A stretch of 64,000 bases of DNA from Datisca glomerata (Eukaryota; Streptophyta; Magnoliopsida; Cucurbitales; Datiscaceae): assembly GCA_003255025.1 (NCBI GenBank), contig QANY01008739.1:248001-312000 (forward strand), read 5' to 3'. Of the stretch, positions 24,376 through 34,971 are shown in pieces; position 1 is the first letter of the stretch; each line of letters begins with the position of its first letter. The notes beneath the pieces are model-generated. The model had not been told where the DNA came from. It worked only from the letters and a program-made list of their open reading frames with translations, and ran no database searches. The position numbers and the translations under genes are program-made.

Positions 24376-25915
24376 CACACCTTTAAACAAATTTAGATCC
24401 CTTCCTGTTGGGGGAACAAGAGGGGTTATGTATGATTTGAGCTGTCCAATTACAAATGAACGGCCGTGCTTAGCACGGACGGAGGTGATCATGGTTTTCC
24501 TTTCTCAACATGGACGGAGGTGATCACGGCCGTCGCTGCTCAACACGTACGGTCGGGATTTAACAGACAATTCAATTTGTTGGGTTCTCTAACAAGAAGA
24601 TATCTATTTCCCATTTAAAACAACTTTAAATTAGTAATTAGAATCTGATCGATTATGAAAAGAAAATATAGCACAGAACTCCTGTCAGGAAAATCACGAC
24701 TGGAGAGGATGTCTATCCACTAGTTTTGTTCATATATTAAAGTTGAGAAAGCAAGCATAGGTTGGAGCTTCTTCAAGCACTATTCTAAAAATACCCTCAA
24801 AATAGCTTTATGGCTACTACTTTAATTAGTGGCTAGGCTTATGTCTCCAACTGTAGTGTGTGCACTAGTCTCTCATGAAAGATATTAAAGAGTATGGGAT
24901 GTGATTGTATTCCTTCTCAGGTACAGACCTTGCAAGTTGAGTGTATTGTGGAATTTGATTCTTTACTCTTTTGTACAAAGTGATAATGGAGGTGCATGAA
25001 TTTTGTTGAATTGTTGTCAGATTGGAATTGACTTTTTTTGGGTGTATATAGATATTGGACTGCATATTTGAGATACACGTAATAGTGATGTCATTTAGGG
25101 GTGGGTCAATCCGGTCCGACCAAACTCATTAAAATGTTAAACTTTTTTGAATTGTCTAAAAATGTTTTTTTTTGTTATAAAAGAGTTTGATTAGAATATG
25201 AAGTCTTTTTAGCAATTTAAGTACTTGGGATTACCCGCTTAAAAAAGAATTAAGATTTTCTATTGTTTTCTTTAAGTAAAAGACTACATTTCAGATGATC
25301 TATATCATCTCATTACTTTTTTAATAGTTCATATCAGTTAGAAAAAAAAAATGATACAAATATTTTGATATCAGTAGACAAAATCTTAATCTTCCACTAT
25401 AAAAACAGTAGAGATCACCAAATTGCAGAAGAGTAGAGCCCCTTTGGAAAAAGATTTGGCAAGAAAAAGAACTTTAATAATAATAAGGTTGATGAAATAA
25501 TAGTTACTCAAAGACAGACGATTTGAAACAACAAAAAGGACAATCAAATATATATATATATATATGGCAAATCTGACTAAAGGGTGGAATTTGGGTGACT
25601 TATGTTTCTATGTCTGTATGACAACAGAAACTGAGCAAGGTGTTTATCTTTCTGTTTTTTTTTGTGGAAGTAAACTACCATGTTAACCTTTGTCAATATA
25701 ATTAGTTTTGTTCATATATTGAAGTTGAGAATGCTGAGCAATGACAAAGAATTATTTAATCTGGAAGGTGATACCGGACTCTCAATAAATTTAATTTTTT
25801 TTTCATTCTTTTCAGAGCTGCATTTTAAGTTGAGTAAAATATAGTCCGTCTATATTTGATGATGATTAAATCTGACCCAACTGCCCTCTACTATTGAAAA
25901 AACTAACTTCATATT
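24376..25915. other. Intergenic, no gene seen
   Basis: Contains a short direct repeat of ACGGAGGTGATCA (about 24478 and 24514), a repeated TTTTGTTCATATATT(A/G)AAGTTGAGAA phrase (about 24724 and 25707) and an AT dinucleotide run near 25550-25565. No coding features are recognised. Confidence 0.5.
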
Positions 25916-26294
25916 AGAGAAATTGTCATGAAAAGACCCTTGTGATAGACTTTAACAAAATAAATACAATTGGGATAGACTCTATGATATTAAGACCCTT
26001 GTGAAAGATTTGATAGAGTAAGAGACTTATTTAAAATTTATAATGAAATAATTTCATTTGAGTCCCACTTCTAAACTTTCTATGCAAACTCACTCTCGAT
26101 GAACACTCCCCTTTGCGGAAGACTTCTCCCTACGATAGACTCATCTTCTCTGCGAAGGAATTTGAAGCTCTTCTCTATGTACTTGTAAATTCCATCTCTG
26201 TGAAATCCTTCTTTGCAAAACCCAAAACCCTTCGAAACTCTTCTCTGCGATTTCCTTCGACAATAGCCCACAGAACCCTTTGTTCGTTATTCTC

Positions 26295-26395
26295 AGAACA
26301 CTGAGATTGTCGTCGAAGCTTTTCACAGAGCACTGAGATTGCCGTTGAAGCTCTTCATGGAACACTGAGATTGTTGTTCGTGATTGCCGTTGAAA
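26295..26395 (+). repeat. 32-bp tandem repeat in a leader-like region
   Basis: CACTGAGATTG followed by a (C/T)CGTTGAAGC-like phrase recurs at about 26299, 26331 and 26363, giving three units of 32 bp. The surrounding 26040-26450 is more GC-balanced and ends with AAACCTAGGG and AAACCCTAG (telo-box-like), resembling a 5' leader for the ULP1-like gene. Confidence 0.7.
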
Positions 26396-27225
26396 ACCCT
26401 AGTCCACCGAAGTCGCGCAATTGCTGTTCGAAACCTAGGGTTCGTAGATTTTGATTTCATATTTTCTAAAATTGTTATGCTTACTGGCTTACAGATTATC
26501 ACACTACGTGAATCAATTGAAACTAAGAGGTAAATATTTTTATGTTGGGTTTATGATATGTATAATTGTTGCAAGATCTTGTATCTTTGGTCATAAGCTA
26601 TGAAATCTCTTAAAGGTAGCAACTTAATTAAGTCAAAAGGCATCCCTGATATGATGTATATAGGCTTGTGATTTAAGTTGTACCTCCCTCACCAATATTG
26701 CAGCTGCAAAAGATGACAGGGACAAACTTAGTTGTCTTTTGGAAGACAGAATAAGAAGAAGAAAGTTAGATACTTGGTGTTAAGCCCAAACCCTCAATCC
26801 AACGCATAGGTAGCTTATAATGTCACCATACAAGTTAGGCATCACCAGAACAACTTTTCTTATTTCTCTCAATTGTGAATGAATTTTACCTTTTGCTTTG
26901 TTCTGATATCAGTGTCTGTATTCTAAGTGGATGTCATTTAGTCACTAGCATGATTTCCTATCAAACTGTATGACAAATAATAGTTGTCGAAAGTTGAGTT
27001 GGTTGAACTGTATGTACTATATGATAGAGATTCTTGATATGTTACTCCGACAGGAGAATATATAAGTAACATGATGAAAGAGGGACGGGTAAAGGAGAGC
27101 ATTGGTTTTTTTTTGTGTTGATGCATGTGATAAAAAATTATAAATACTGAAATTGTGGGTTGTTAAATATACTGAAACTGTTAAATATATTTGATTATTT
27201 GACTTTCATTTATTGTGTACATCTA

Positions 27226-27596
27226 GGTGCGATTGTGGCATATTCGTGTTGAAATTTGTGGACTTGTTGTGTGTTGGTCAGAAGTTATATGAATGTTATC
27301 CCTTCAGGTGGCTATTCTGTAGATGGTTCTCAAGAGCATAAGGATGAGGCTTATTCTGATTCTCAAGATGATGTTGAATGTATTTCAAAGAAACCTAGGA
27401 GATATCCTCAGAAGAGAAGAGAAATAAATGTTGAGGGAAAAAAGATGTGGCATGTTTGCGTCGAAGTTTATGGAGTCGTTGTGTGTGGGTCATGACTTAT
27501 CTGGATGTACTTAAAAGTATAATGGATGATCTTCAAGAGAAGAGGGCAGTTGATATTTTTTATCATGGGCATGACATTGAAGACTCTAGATTTTAG
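27226..27596 (+). pseudogene. ULP1-like (C48) cysteine protease relic, C-terminal end, with duplicated catalytic-Cys box
   Basis: After a splice-acceptor-like TCTAG at 27225, one frame gives CDCGIFVLKFVDLLCVGQKL, the pattern around the catalytic Cys of C48 peptidases (DCGxFxxK). About 213 bp later a second, better conserved copy reads RCGMFASKFMESLCVGHDLS and continues to MDDLQEKRAVDIF, the usual C-terminal end of these proteins, stopping near 27596. The region between encodes a charged stretch (SQDDVECISKKPRR). The catalytic His and Asp segments are not found upstream. C48 peptidases cleave SUMO; plant MULEs carry diverged copies. Family call is by motif only. Confidence 0.55.
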
Positions 27597-27894
27597 GATG
27601 TTTATTATGTTATTAGAGAGTTGTAGTTATATAGGATGTGAATTAATGTTAATGTATTGAAACTTTCATACTGGAAATCATGAAATACAAATACTGTAAA
27701 TCTGCCTGGATATTTGAACTTTCATACTGTAAATCACTATACTCATCAATGTTATGATATTTGTTGGAATCTGCCTCTTTGTTGGAATCTGTCTGGACAT
27801 TGTTAACACTTGCCTGAATATTTGAATCTGCTTGAATATTGTGAATCAATGTTGTTCTGTCTCTGAAAAAAATACTGTTGCTTTGGATGTCATA

Positions 27895-28363
27895 ATTTGT
27901 TAATGCATGTTGATTAAGATGTCATAAGTTCAGACCCCATATTGTCATGTTTATGTTTGTTGTACAATATTCTGCTAGACCACGGTCTAGCAAGTGTTAC
28001 TTTTAATACAAAACTTATAGACTATGGTTTAGCGACCTAACATGAACAAAAATACTTGTGTTTAGGGATGACTTATATTGTTAATGCATGCTGTTTGGGA
28101 TGTCATAAGTTCAAATCCCATATTAACACATTTCTGTTTGATCTGCTAGACTGTGATCTAGCAAGTGTTAATTTTAAACATAAAGCTGCTAAACCACGGT
28201 CTAACTACCTGGCTTGAAAAAAATATTTGTGTTTTGGGATGACTTATATTATTAATGCAGATTGTTTGGGATGTTATAAGTTCATACCTCATATTGTCTT
28301 GTTTCTGTTTGCACTGCTAGACCATGGTCTAGCAGCCAATATCCTGCGGTCTAGCAATTATTA
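27895..28363. repeat. ~171-bp tandem repeats with CTAGACCATGGTCTAG-type palindromes, left part of copy A
   Basis: GGGATGACTTATATT recurs at 28065 and 28236 (171 bp), each unit carrying two palindromic sites related to CTAGACCATGGTCTAG; the site at 28317-28332 is perfect. The array is interrupted at 28363/28364 by the gypsy insertion and resumes at 37377. It has no coding capacity and is probably subterminal MULE sequence. Confidence 0.8.
28359..28363 (+). repeat. Target-site duplication TATTA, left copy
   Basis: TATTA directly precedes the 5' LTR start at 28364 and is repeated directly after the 3' LTR end at 37377-37381. A 5-bp duplication is standard for LTR-retrotransposon integrase. Confidence 0.95.
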
Positions 28364-30597
28364 TGTAATACCCAAGTATTTAATAAATGGTACTTATGTA
28401 ATTTAGAACTCACTCACACCATATATGCACTTATACCCTAAGCCACCCTATTTGTTTCCTTTGTGTTCTCTCTTAACCATTTTCCCCCAAATCTCTCTTT
28501 TGTTATCTCAAGCTAATCCTTGTAACCACCTACAACTCTCTCTCCCCTTTTTATATGACTGCACATCTCTACTTCATCTAGTTTGTTCTTCAACAATTAT
28601 CCTCCATTAATCAAGGTAAATGATTCTATTCCGTCTCTCTCTCCCCCCTCTCTGTTTTGTCCGTCTCTCTCTCTCTCTCTATCTTCCCCCCTCTCTGTTC
28701 TGTCTTTCTCTCCTTCGTCTCCCCATTCTGTTCTGTCTCTCTCTCTCTCCCCGCTCTCTGTTCTGTCTCTCTCTCTTTTCCGCACTCTGTTCTGTCTCTC
28801 TCTCTCTCTTTTCCCCACTTTGTTCTGTCTCTCTATCTCTTTTCCCCACTCTGTTATGTCTCTCTCTCTCCCCCTCTCTGTGCATTTCTCTCTCCCTTTT
28901 CTTCATCTCATTCCCCCTCTCTGTTCTGTCTCCCTCTCCTTCGTCTCCCATTCTCTGTTCTGTCTCTCTCCTCCCCTCTCTGTTCTGTCTCTATCTCTCT
29001 CTCTCTCTCTCTCTCTTTTCCCCCTCTCTGTTCTCTCTCTTCCCCCTCTCTGTGCGTCTCTCTCTCTCTCTCTTCTTCGTCTCTTTCACCTCTCTGTTCT
29101 ATCTCTCTCTCCTTCGTCTCCCCATCTCTGTTCTGTCTCTCTCTCCCCCTTTCTGTCCTGTTTCTCTCTCTCCTTCGTCCCCCTATTGCATCTCTCTCTC
29201 CCCCATCTTCTTCGTCTTCCTTTTCTATTTTTTTCCTTCTTTTGAACTGGTTCTCCTGAACCAGACCAGTTCAGTCAGACCAGACCAGGCTGAACCGGTT
29301 CATTCAGACCGGACTAGACTGAACCGACTCGGTCAGACTAGACCTGTTCAACCCGACCAGATCAAACCAGACCAAAATAGCAGAACCGAACCAGTTCAGG
29401 CCACCCGAACCTTGTTAAACCGTTTTAAACCATTTGATAATTTCACCCGATGTGGTTTCCATCTGTTCCTAACCTCGCTTAGTTATTTAAATAATTATAG
29501 ATATTATATGAATTTGTTGTGACCTGGGATCCTTGGATTGCAGGTCATTAGTTGCTGAATTTAATTCGTAGCGAATCCAGGTAAGTGGATTTACATAATG
29601 ATTCGGTTCATATATTATAAATGTAGAATTTATAATGTGAAATTGTGTTATGATTTCTTTATGGTCAATCTTATGATCAAGTATTTTTTTCCATAATATG
29701 ATGAAATTATTTACCACGTTATGTATGATTATATTTTTAGTTATACATGTATTAGTTATGTGTTTATGTTCATGAACAAGTTATATGTTTACTTATGAAT
29801 ATTAATTCAAGTAAAAAGTGAGAAGTAAACAAGAAGTAGACTTAGTCATGTCCCTTGGTTATCAAGTAACCAGATTGTTCACGTCAGTTATCAAGTTATA
29901 CAGTTGGGTGTCACCATGTTCATGTTAGAGTCCTTGAAGTTCAGATAACCTTAAGTGACATCAAGTTTCAGGACACCTAAGCTGTCATGTTCATGTTACC
30001 AGTTCAAGTTCAAGTTGTGAAACAGTTCTGATTAGGTTGTTAATCGAGGGATATGTATAGTCGAATTATGATCAAGCAAGTATAAGTATTGGCATTTATA
30101 AGTACAAGTTCAAGTTATATGTTAATCATGAAATCGATGTGTTGTTACAAGTATTTTATGTGACCTGTGAACGTGTGAAATAAATTTGCATGAGTTATAT
30201 GTTTACATTTATGTCATGTGAAACTCATTAGTATGTGAATTTACTTACCGAGTATTTTTAATACTCACCCCCCATAGATGATTGTGTTGCAGATGATGGT
30301 GAGCAGCAGGAGTGGGGGACTGACATAGCAAGCACGATTATGATTTCTAAGTTTAATTATGACTTCAGTTTACTTCAGTTATTTCATATATTTATGAATA
30401 TTTATGTTTAATATTTCATGTCATATGAATTTTCGTGCTTCACTTTATTACAGTTTAATGAATCATTTATTTTAGTTTAATGAGTTAATATTATTTTAAA
30501 TAATTTTTATACTTCCGCTATTTAAGGTTAAAAATTAGGGCAAAATTAAGGTTTCCAATTTGAAGATTTTCTCAAATTAGGGTTTTAATTGGAATTG
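28364..30597 (+). repeat. 5' LTR of the chromovirus, 3' end deleted
   Basis: Colinear with the 3' LTR from TGTAATACCC onward. Alignment ends near 30595; the last ~67 bp present in the 3' LTR (to CGTTACA), the primer-binding site, leader and gag start are missing. It contains an ~85-bp segment (about 28406-28495) absent from the 3' LTR and a shorter pyrimidine tract. TTGGAATTGTTAAGG occurs at 30589 and again at 30636, beside the deletion joint. Confidence 0.9.
28625..29235 (+). repeat. Polypyrimidine CT-rich tract in the 5' LTR
   Basis: About 600 bp of (TC)n mixed with CCCCTCTCTGTTCTGTCTCTC-like variants (unit roughly 30-45 bp, CTCTCTGTTCTGTCTC as core). It creates long spurious open frames rich in Ser, Leu and Pro on + and Arg/Glu on -. 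It is not coding. Confidence 0.9.
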
Positions 30598-30599
30598 TT

Positions 30600-33500
30600 A
30601 AGGCAGCAACTGTGGTTGAGATGTTTCAAGAGTTCTTGGAATTGTTAAGGAAGACGGCGACAGCTCACCCGACACAACAAGTACAACAACCACAGCAAAC
30701 ACTAGTGGACATACAATTAAAATAGACCTTCAGGAAGTTGAATCCACCTGAATTTGATGGCCATTCATCCAATCCACTGCTAGCTGATGAATGGATTGCA
30801 AGACTGAGCAGATTTTCCAGTTTATGCCATGTTCTGAGATTCAGATGCTTGGTTGCGCAACATTTATGCTGACACGGGAGGCTCGAAAATAGTGGGAGCT
30901 CATACAGAGAACTCATGACATCGACAATAATCCAGTGGCATGGGATCGTTTCAAGGAACTTTTCCTTGAGAAATATTTTCCGATCACGCTCAGAATAGAG
31001 AAGGAGGTCGAATTTCTCAGACTTGTGCAAGGAGCTATGAGTGTAACTGAATACGAGTTGAAGTTTGAAGAATTGTCTCGGTACGCCACGCACTATGTGG
31101 ATAACGAGATAAGAAAGGCTCGGACTTTTGAAAGAGGACTGCGTCCAGAGATTAAGGGTTCAGTGTCACTTCTTAAGTATACCACTTACGCAGCGGTGGT
31201 TGAGGCAACTTTACTGATGAAACAAAATCTTCCACCAGATGCACTACCTCGGTCAGAGCAATCATATCATGGAAAGAGAAAATCATAAAATTACCATTAG
31301 GGTCATCACAATGCAAAAAGATAAATGATCAAATCAAATCCCTTATGTGCTACATGTAACAAACATCATGTTGGTCAATGTTTTAAGGAATTCAATGCTT
31401 GCTTTAAGTGTGGAAAGACTGGACATTACCTTAAACAGTGCCCTCTGCTTGCTCTTGGACAGACCAGTGATGTTGTTGGTGGTAGAGCTAAAAGAAAAGT
31501 TTTCGCATAACTCGCCAGGAAGCTGAACAGTCGGATGCAGTTGTGGTAGGTACATTACTTGTATTAGGATATTCAGCTTTCACATTGATTAATTCCAGAT
31601 CCACGCATTCTTTTATTTCTACTTCATTTGTAACTCATGCATCATTGTCTGTTGTGCCTTTGGGTTTTGAATTACGTGTTTCTACGCCTTCTGGAGCTCC
31701 CCTCCTAGCTAATAAGGTGATAGAGAGTTGTTCAGTGATGGTTGCAGATAATGTTATGTGTGCTAGACTTATAGTCCTAGAGATGCATGATTTTGATGTA
31801 ATCCTAGGGATGGATTGGTTGGCTGCAAATTATGCCAACATAGATTGTTATCGAAAAGAAGTTTGATTTCTACCTCCTGGTAGGCTTAGCTTCAAGTTTA
31901 GGGGATCCAAGCAATGCTCAATACCGAAGGTTATATCTGCTTTGCGGGCACAACGCCTACTTGATCGTGGTAACTGAGGTTACTTAGCTTATGTTGTGGA
32001 TACAACTAAGACACATGTTGATATTGGATTGGTCCCTGTCGTTTCTGAATTCTTGGATGTTTTTCCTGATGATTTACCGGGACTTCTTCCTCCTTAAGAG
32101 ACGGATTTTCATATTGGGTTGGTAGCAGACACTGCCCCTATATCTAAAGCTCCGTATCGTATGGCTCCTGCAGAGTTGAAAGAACTTAAAGATCAACTTC
32201 AAGAATTACTGGATAAGGGTTTCATAAGACCTAGTATTTCACCTTGGGGTGCTCCAGTGTTATTTGTTAAAAAGAAAGACGGATCAATGAGGCTATGCAT
32301 TGACTACATGGAATTGAATAAAGTCACTGTCAAGAATAAGTATTCGTTACCGCGCATTAAGGATTTTTCTGATCAACTTCAGGGAGCATCAGTATTCTCT
32401 AAGATTGATTTAAGATCAGGATACCATCAGCTCAGGATTCGAAATGAGGATATTTCTAAGAAGCGTTTCACACTCGTTACGGCCATTACAAGTTTGTAGT
32501 GATGTCGTTTGGATTAACTAATGCTCCGGCAGCCTTTATGGATTTAATGAACAGAGTGTTCTAGGAGTACTTGGATTCTTTTGTGATTGTCTTTATTGAT
32601 GATATTTTAGTGTACTCTAGATCGGAGGCCGAACATATGAATCATCTCAGGATTGTTTTGCAAACATTAAGGACACACCAGCTATATGCAAAATTCAAGA
32701 AGTGTGAGTTTTGGCTTCAGCAAGTGTCATTCCTTAGTCATGTGGTATCTCAAGATGGAATCTCGGTTGACCCGTCTAAGATTGAAGCAGTGCTTAACTG
32801 GCCTCAACCGACAAATGTTGGGGAAATTCATAGTTTTCTGGGTTAGCAGGATATTACAAAAGGTTTGTTGAAGGTTTTTCAAAGATTGCTGTCCCACTGA
32901 CTCAGTTGACTAGGAAGAATGCCACCTTTTCTTGGACGACCGAGTGTGAGAAATGTTTTCAGAGCCTTAAACAAAAATTAGTGACAGCACTAGTGTTGAC
33001 CATTCCAGATGGTAAGAGCGACTTTGTGATATACAATGATGCTTATAAAAGAGGTTTGGGTTGCGTTTTGATGCAACAGGGAAAGGTCATAGCATATGCA
33101 TCTCGTCAGCTGAAGCCCTATGAACAGAATTATTCTACTCATGATTTAGAGTTGGCTGCAATTGTTTTTGCCCTCAAGATCTGGAGACATTATTTGTATG
33201 ACTGTAAGTGTCAGATTTACAAAGATCATAAGAGCCTTAAGTACCATTTCACTCAGAAAGAACTTAACATGAGGCAACGCTGTTGGTTGGAATTAGTGAA
33301 GGATTATGACTGCGAGATCATTTATCACCCAGGAAAGGCAAATGTAGTGGCTAATGCCTTAAGTCAAAAATCAGCTCATTCATCAGCTCTTATTACTTCT
33401 CAAGGACATATCTTGGAGGATTTAGAATGTGCTGAGATTCAAGTGATGCTAAAAGATACTACAACACAACTAGCCCAACTCACAGTTCAACCATCATTTC

Positions 33501-34928
33501 AGTAGCGTATTATTGATGCGCAGAACTCAGACTCGGAGTTGCTTCTGACTCATAGTGAAATGAGTTTAGACAAAAGACAAGGGTTTGAAATTAGTGACGA
33601 TTCAGCTCTCCGCTTTCATGGGAGACTGTGTGTTCCTAAACATGCACTCATTAGGCAGGAATTACTCACGGAGGCTCATAGTTCACCATACACTGTCCAC
33701 CCTGTTAGTACTAAGATGTATCACGATTTAAGGTTACATTATTGGTGGAATGGTATGAAGCGTGACATTTTTGAGTTCGTTAGTAAGTGTTTGGTGTGTC
33801 AGCAGATCAAGGCTCAAAGATAGCGACCATCTGGGGTTTTACAACCTTTAAGTATTCCTGAATGGAAGCGGTAACATGTAACTATGGATTTCATTTCAGG
33901 GCTACCGAGAATGGTAAAGGGTTTTGACTCCATTTGGGTTGTGGTGGACCGTCTTACCAAGTCTGCACACTTTTTACCTGGTAAGACTACATTTTCAGTT
34001 GAGGATTAGGCTCGGTTATATGTTCATGAAATTGTTCGACTTCATGGGGTTCCAGTGTCTATATTGTCAGATCGGGATCCACGGTTCACGTCAAATTTTT
34101 AGCGGAGTCTACAAAAAGCTTTAGGAACACAGTTGAATTTCAGTACAACTTTTCATTCGCAATCTGATGGGCAATCTGAGCGAACAATTCAGATGTTAGA
34201 AGATATGCTTCGAGCTTGTGTATTGGATTTCTCTAGTAGTTGGGACGCACACTTGACACTTGTTGAGTCTGCTTATAATAACAGTTATCAGGCGACAATT
34301 GGTATGGCTCTGTTTGAGGCACTTTATGGAAAGAAATGTCAGTCGCCGGGTCATTGGGATGGAGTTGGCAAACAAAAGCTTTTGGGACCTGACTTGGTTC
34401 AGTCCATGAATGAAGCTATTCAAAAAATCAGAGATAGAATGAAGACCTCCCAGAGTAGGCAAAAGAGTTACGCAGATGTCAGGAGGAAGGATCTCGAATT
34501 TGGAGTGGGTGATCATGTGTTTCTCAAAGTTACCCCATTGAAGGGTGTTATGCACTTTGGTCGCATGTGTTTCTCAAAGTTGCCCCAGATCTATTGGCCC
34601 GTTTGAGATTTTGGATCGTATTGGTCCTTTGGCATACCGACTCGCTTTACCACCAGCTCTTTCAGGTGTTCATAATTTGTTTCACGTCTCGATGCTTCGT
34701 AAATACGTGTCTGACCCAACACATGTCATTGATTTTGAACCTCTGCAAGTTCGTGATGATCTCACTTATGAGGAGAAGCCAATCAGAGTTCTAGAGCGCA
34801 GGAAAAAAACTCTTCGTAATAGAACGGTTCAACTAGTCAAGATTCTTTGGAGAAATCATTAGATTGAGGAAGTAACATGGGAACGAGAAGCTGAGATACG
34901 CGTCAAGTATCAAGAGTTATTCCTGTAA
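30600..34928 (+). pseudogene. Chromovirus gag-pol relic with chromodomain
   Basis: Gag lies at about 30620-31290 (WDRFKELFLEKYFP) with a CCHC knuckle at about 31385-31440 (CFKCGKTGHYLKQC). Protease lies at 31543-31866; the expected DSG active site reads NSR (LINSRSTHSFIS), so both the Asp and Gly are lost. RT is at 32119-32870 with FIDDILVYS. RNase H is at about 32990-33250 ([17 protein letters not shown]). Integrase is at about 33600-34470 with the HHCC zinc finger (CLVCQQIKAQ) and SDRDPRFTS. The chromodomain is at about 34770-34925 (PIRVLERRKK ... TWEREAEIR). In-frame stops at several points (for example 31866, 32499, 33505) make it defective. A ~51-bp internal duplication (CATGTGTTTCTCAAAGTT at 34514 and 34565) lies before the chromodomain. 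Confidence 0.9.
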
Positions 34929-34971
34929 GGTATTTTCCTTTCGGGGACGAAAGTTCTTAAGGAGTGGAGAA

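Noticed and set aside
26080..26365. Overlapping frames of about 60-75 codons on both strands
   Set aside because: They result from the 32-bp repeat and leader-like sequence; no start context, splice pattern or family match.
28583..29522. Long open frames of 200-300 codons rich in Ser/Leu/Pro (and Arg/Glu on the other strand)
   Set aside because: All overlap the CT-rich tract of the LTR; several frames are open at once and the protein is simple-sequence. Same for 35137-36043.
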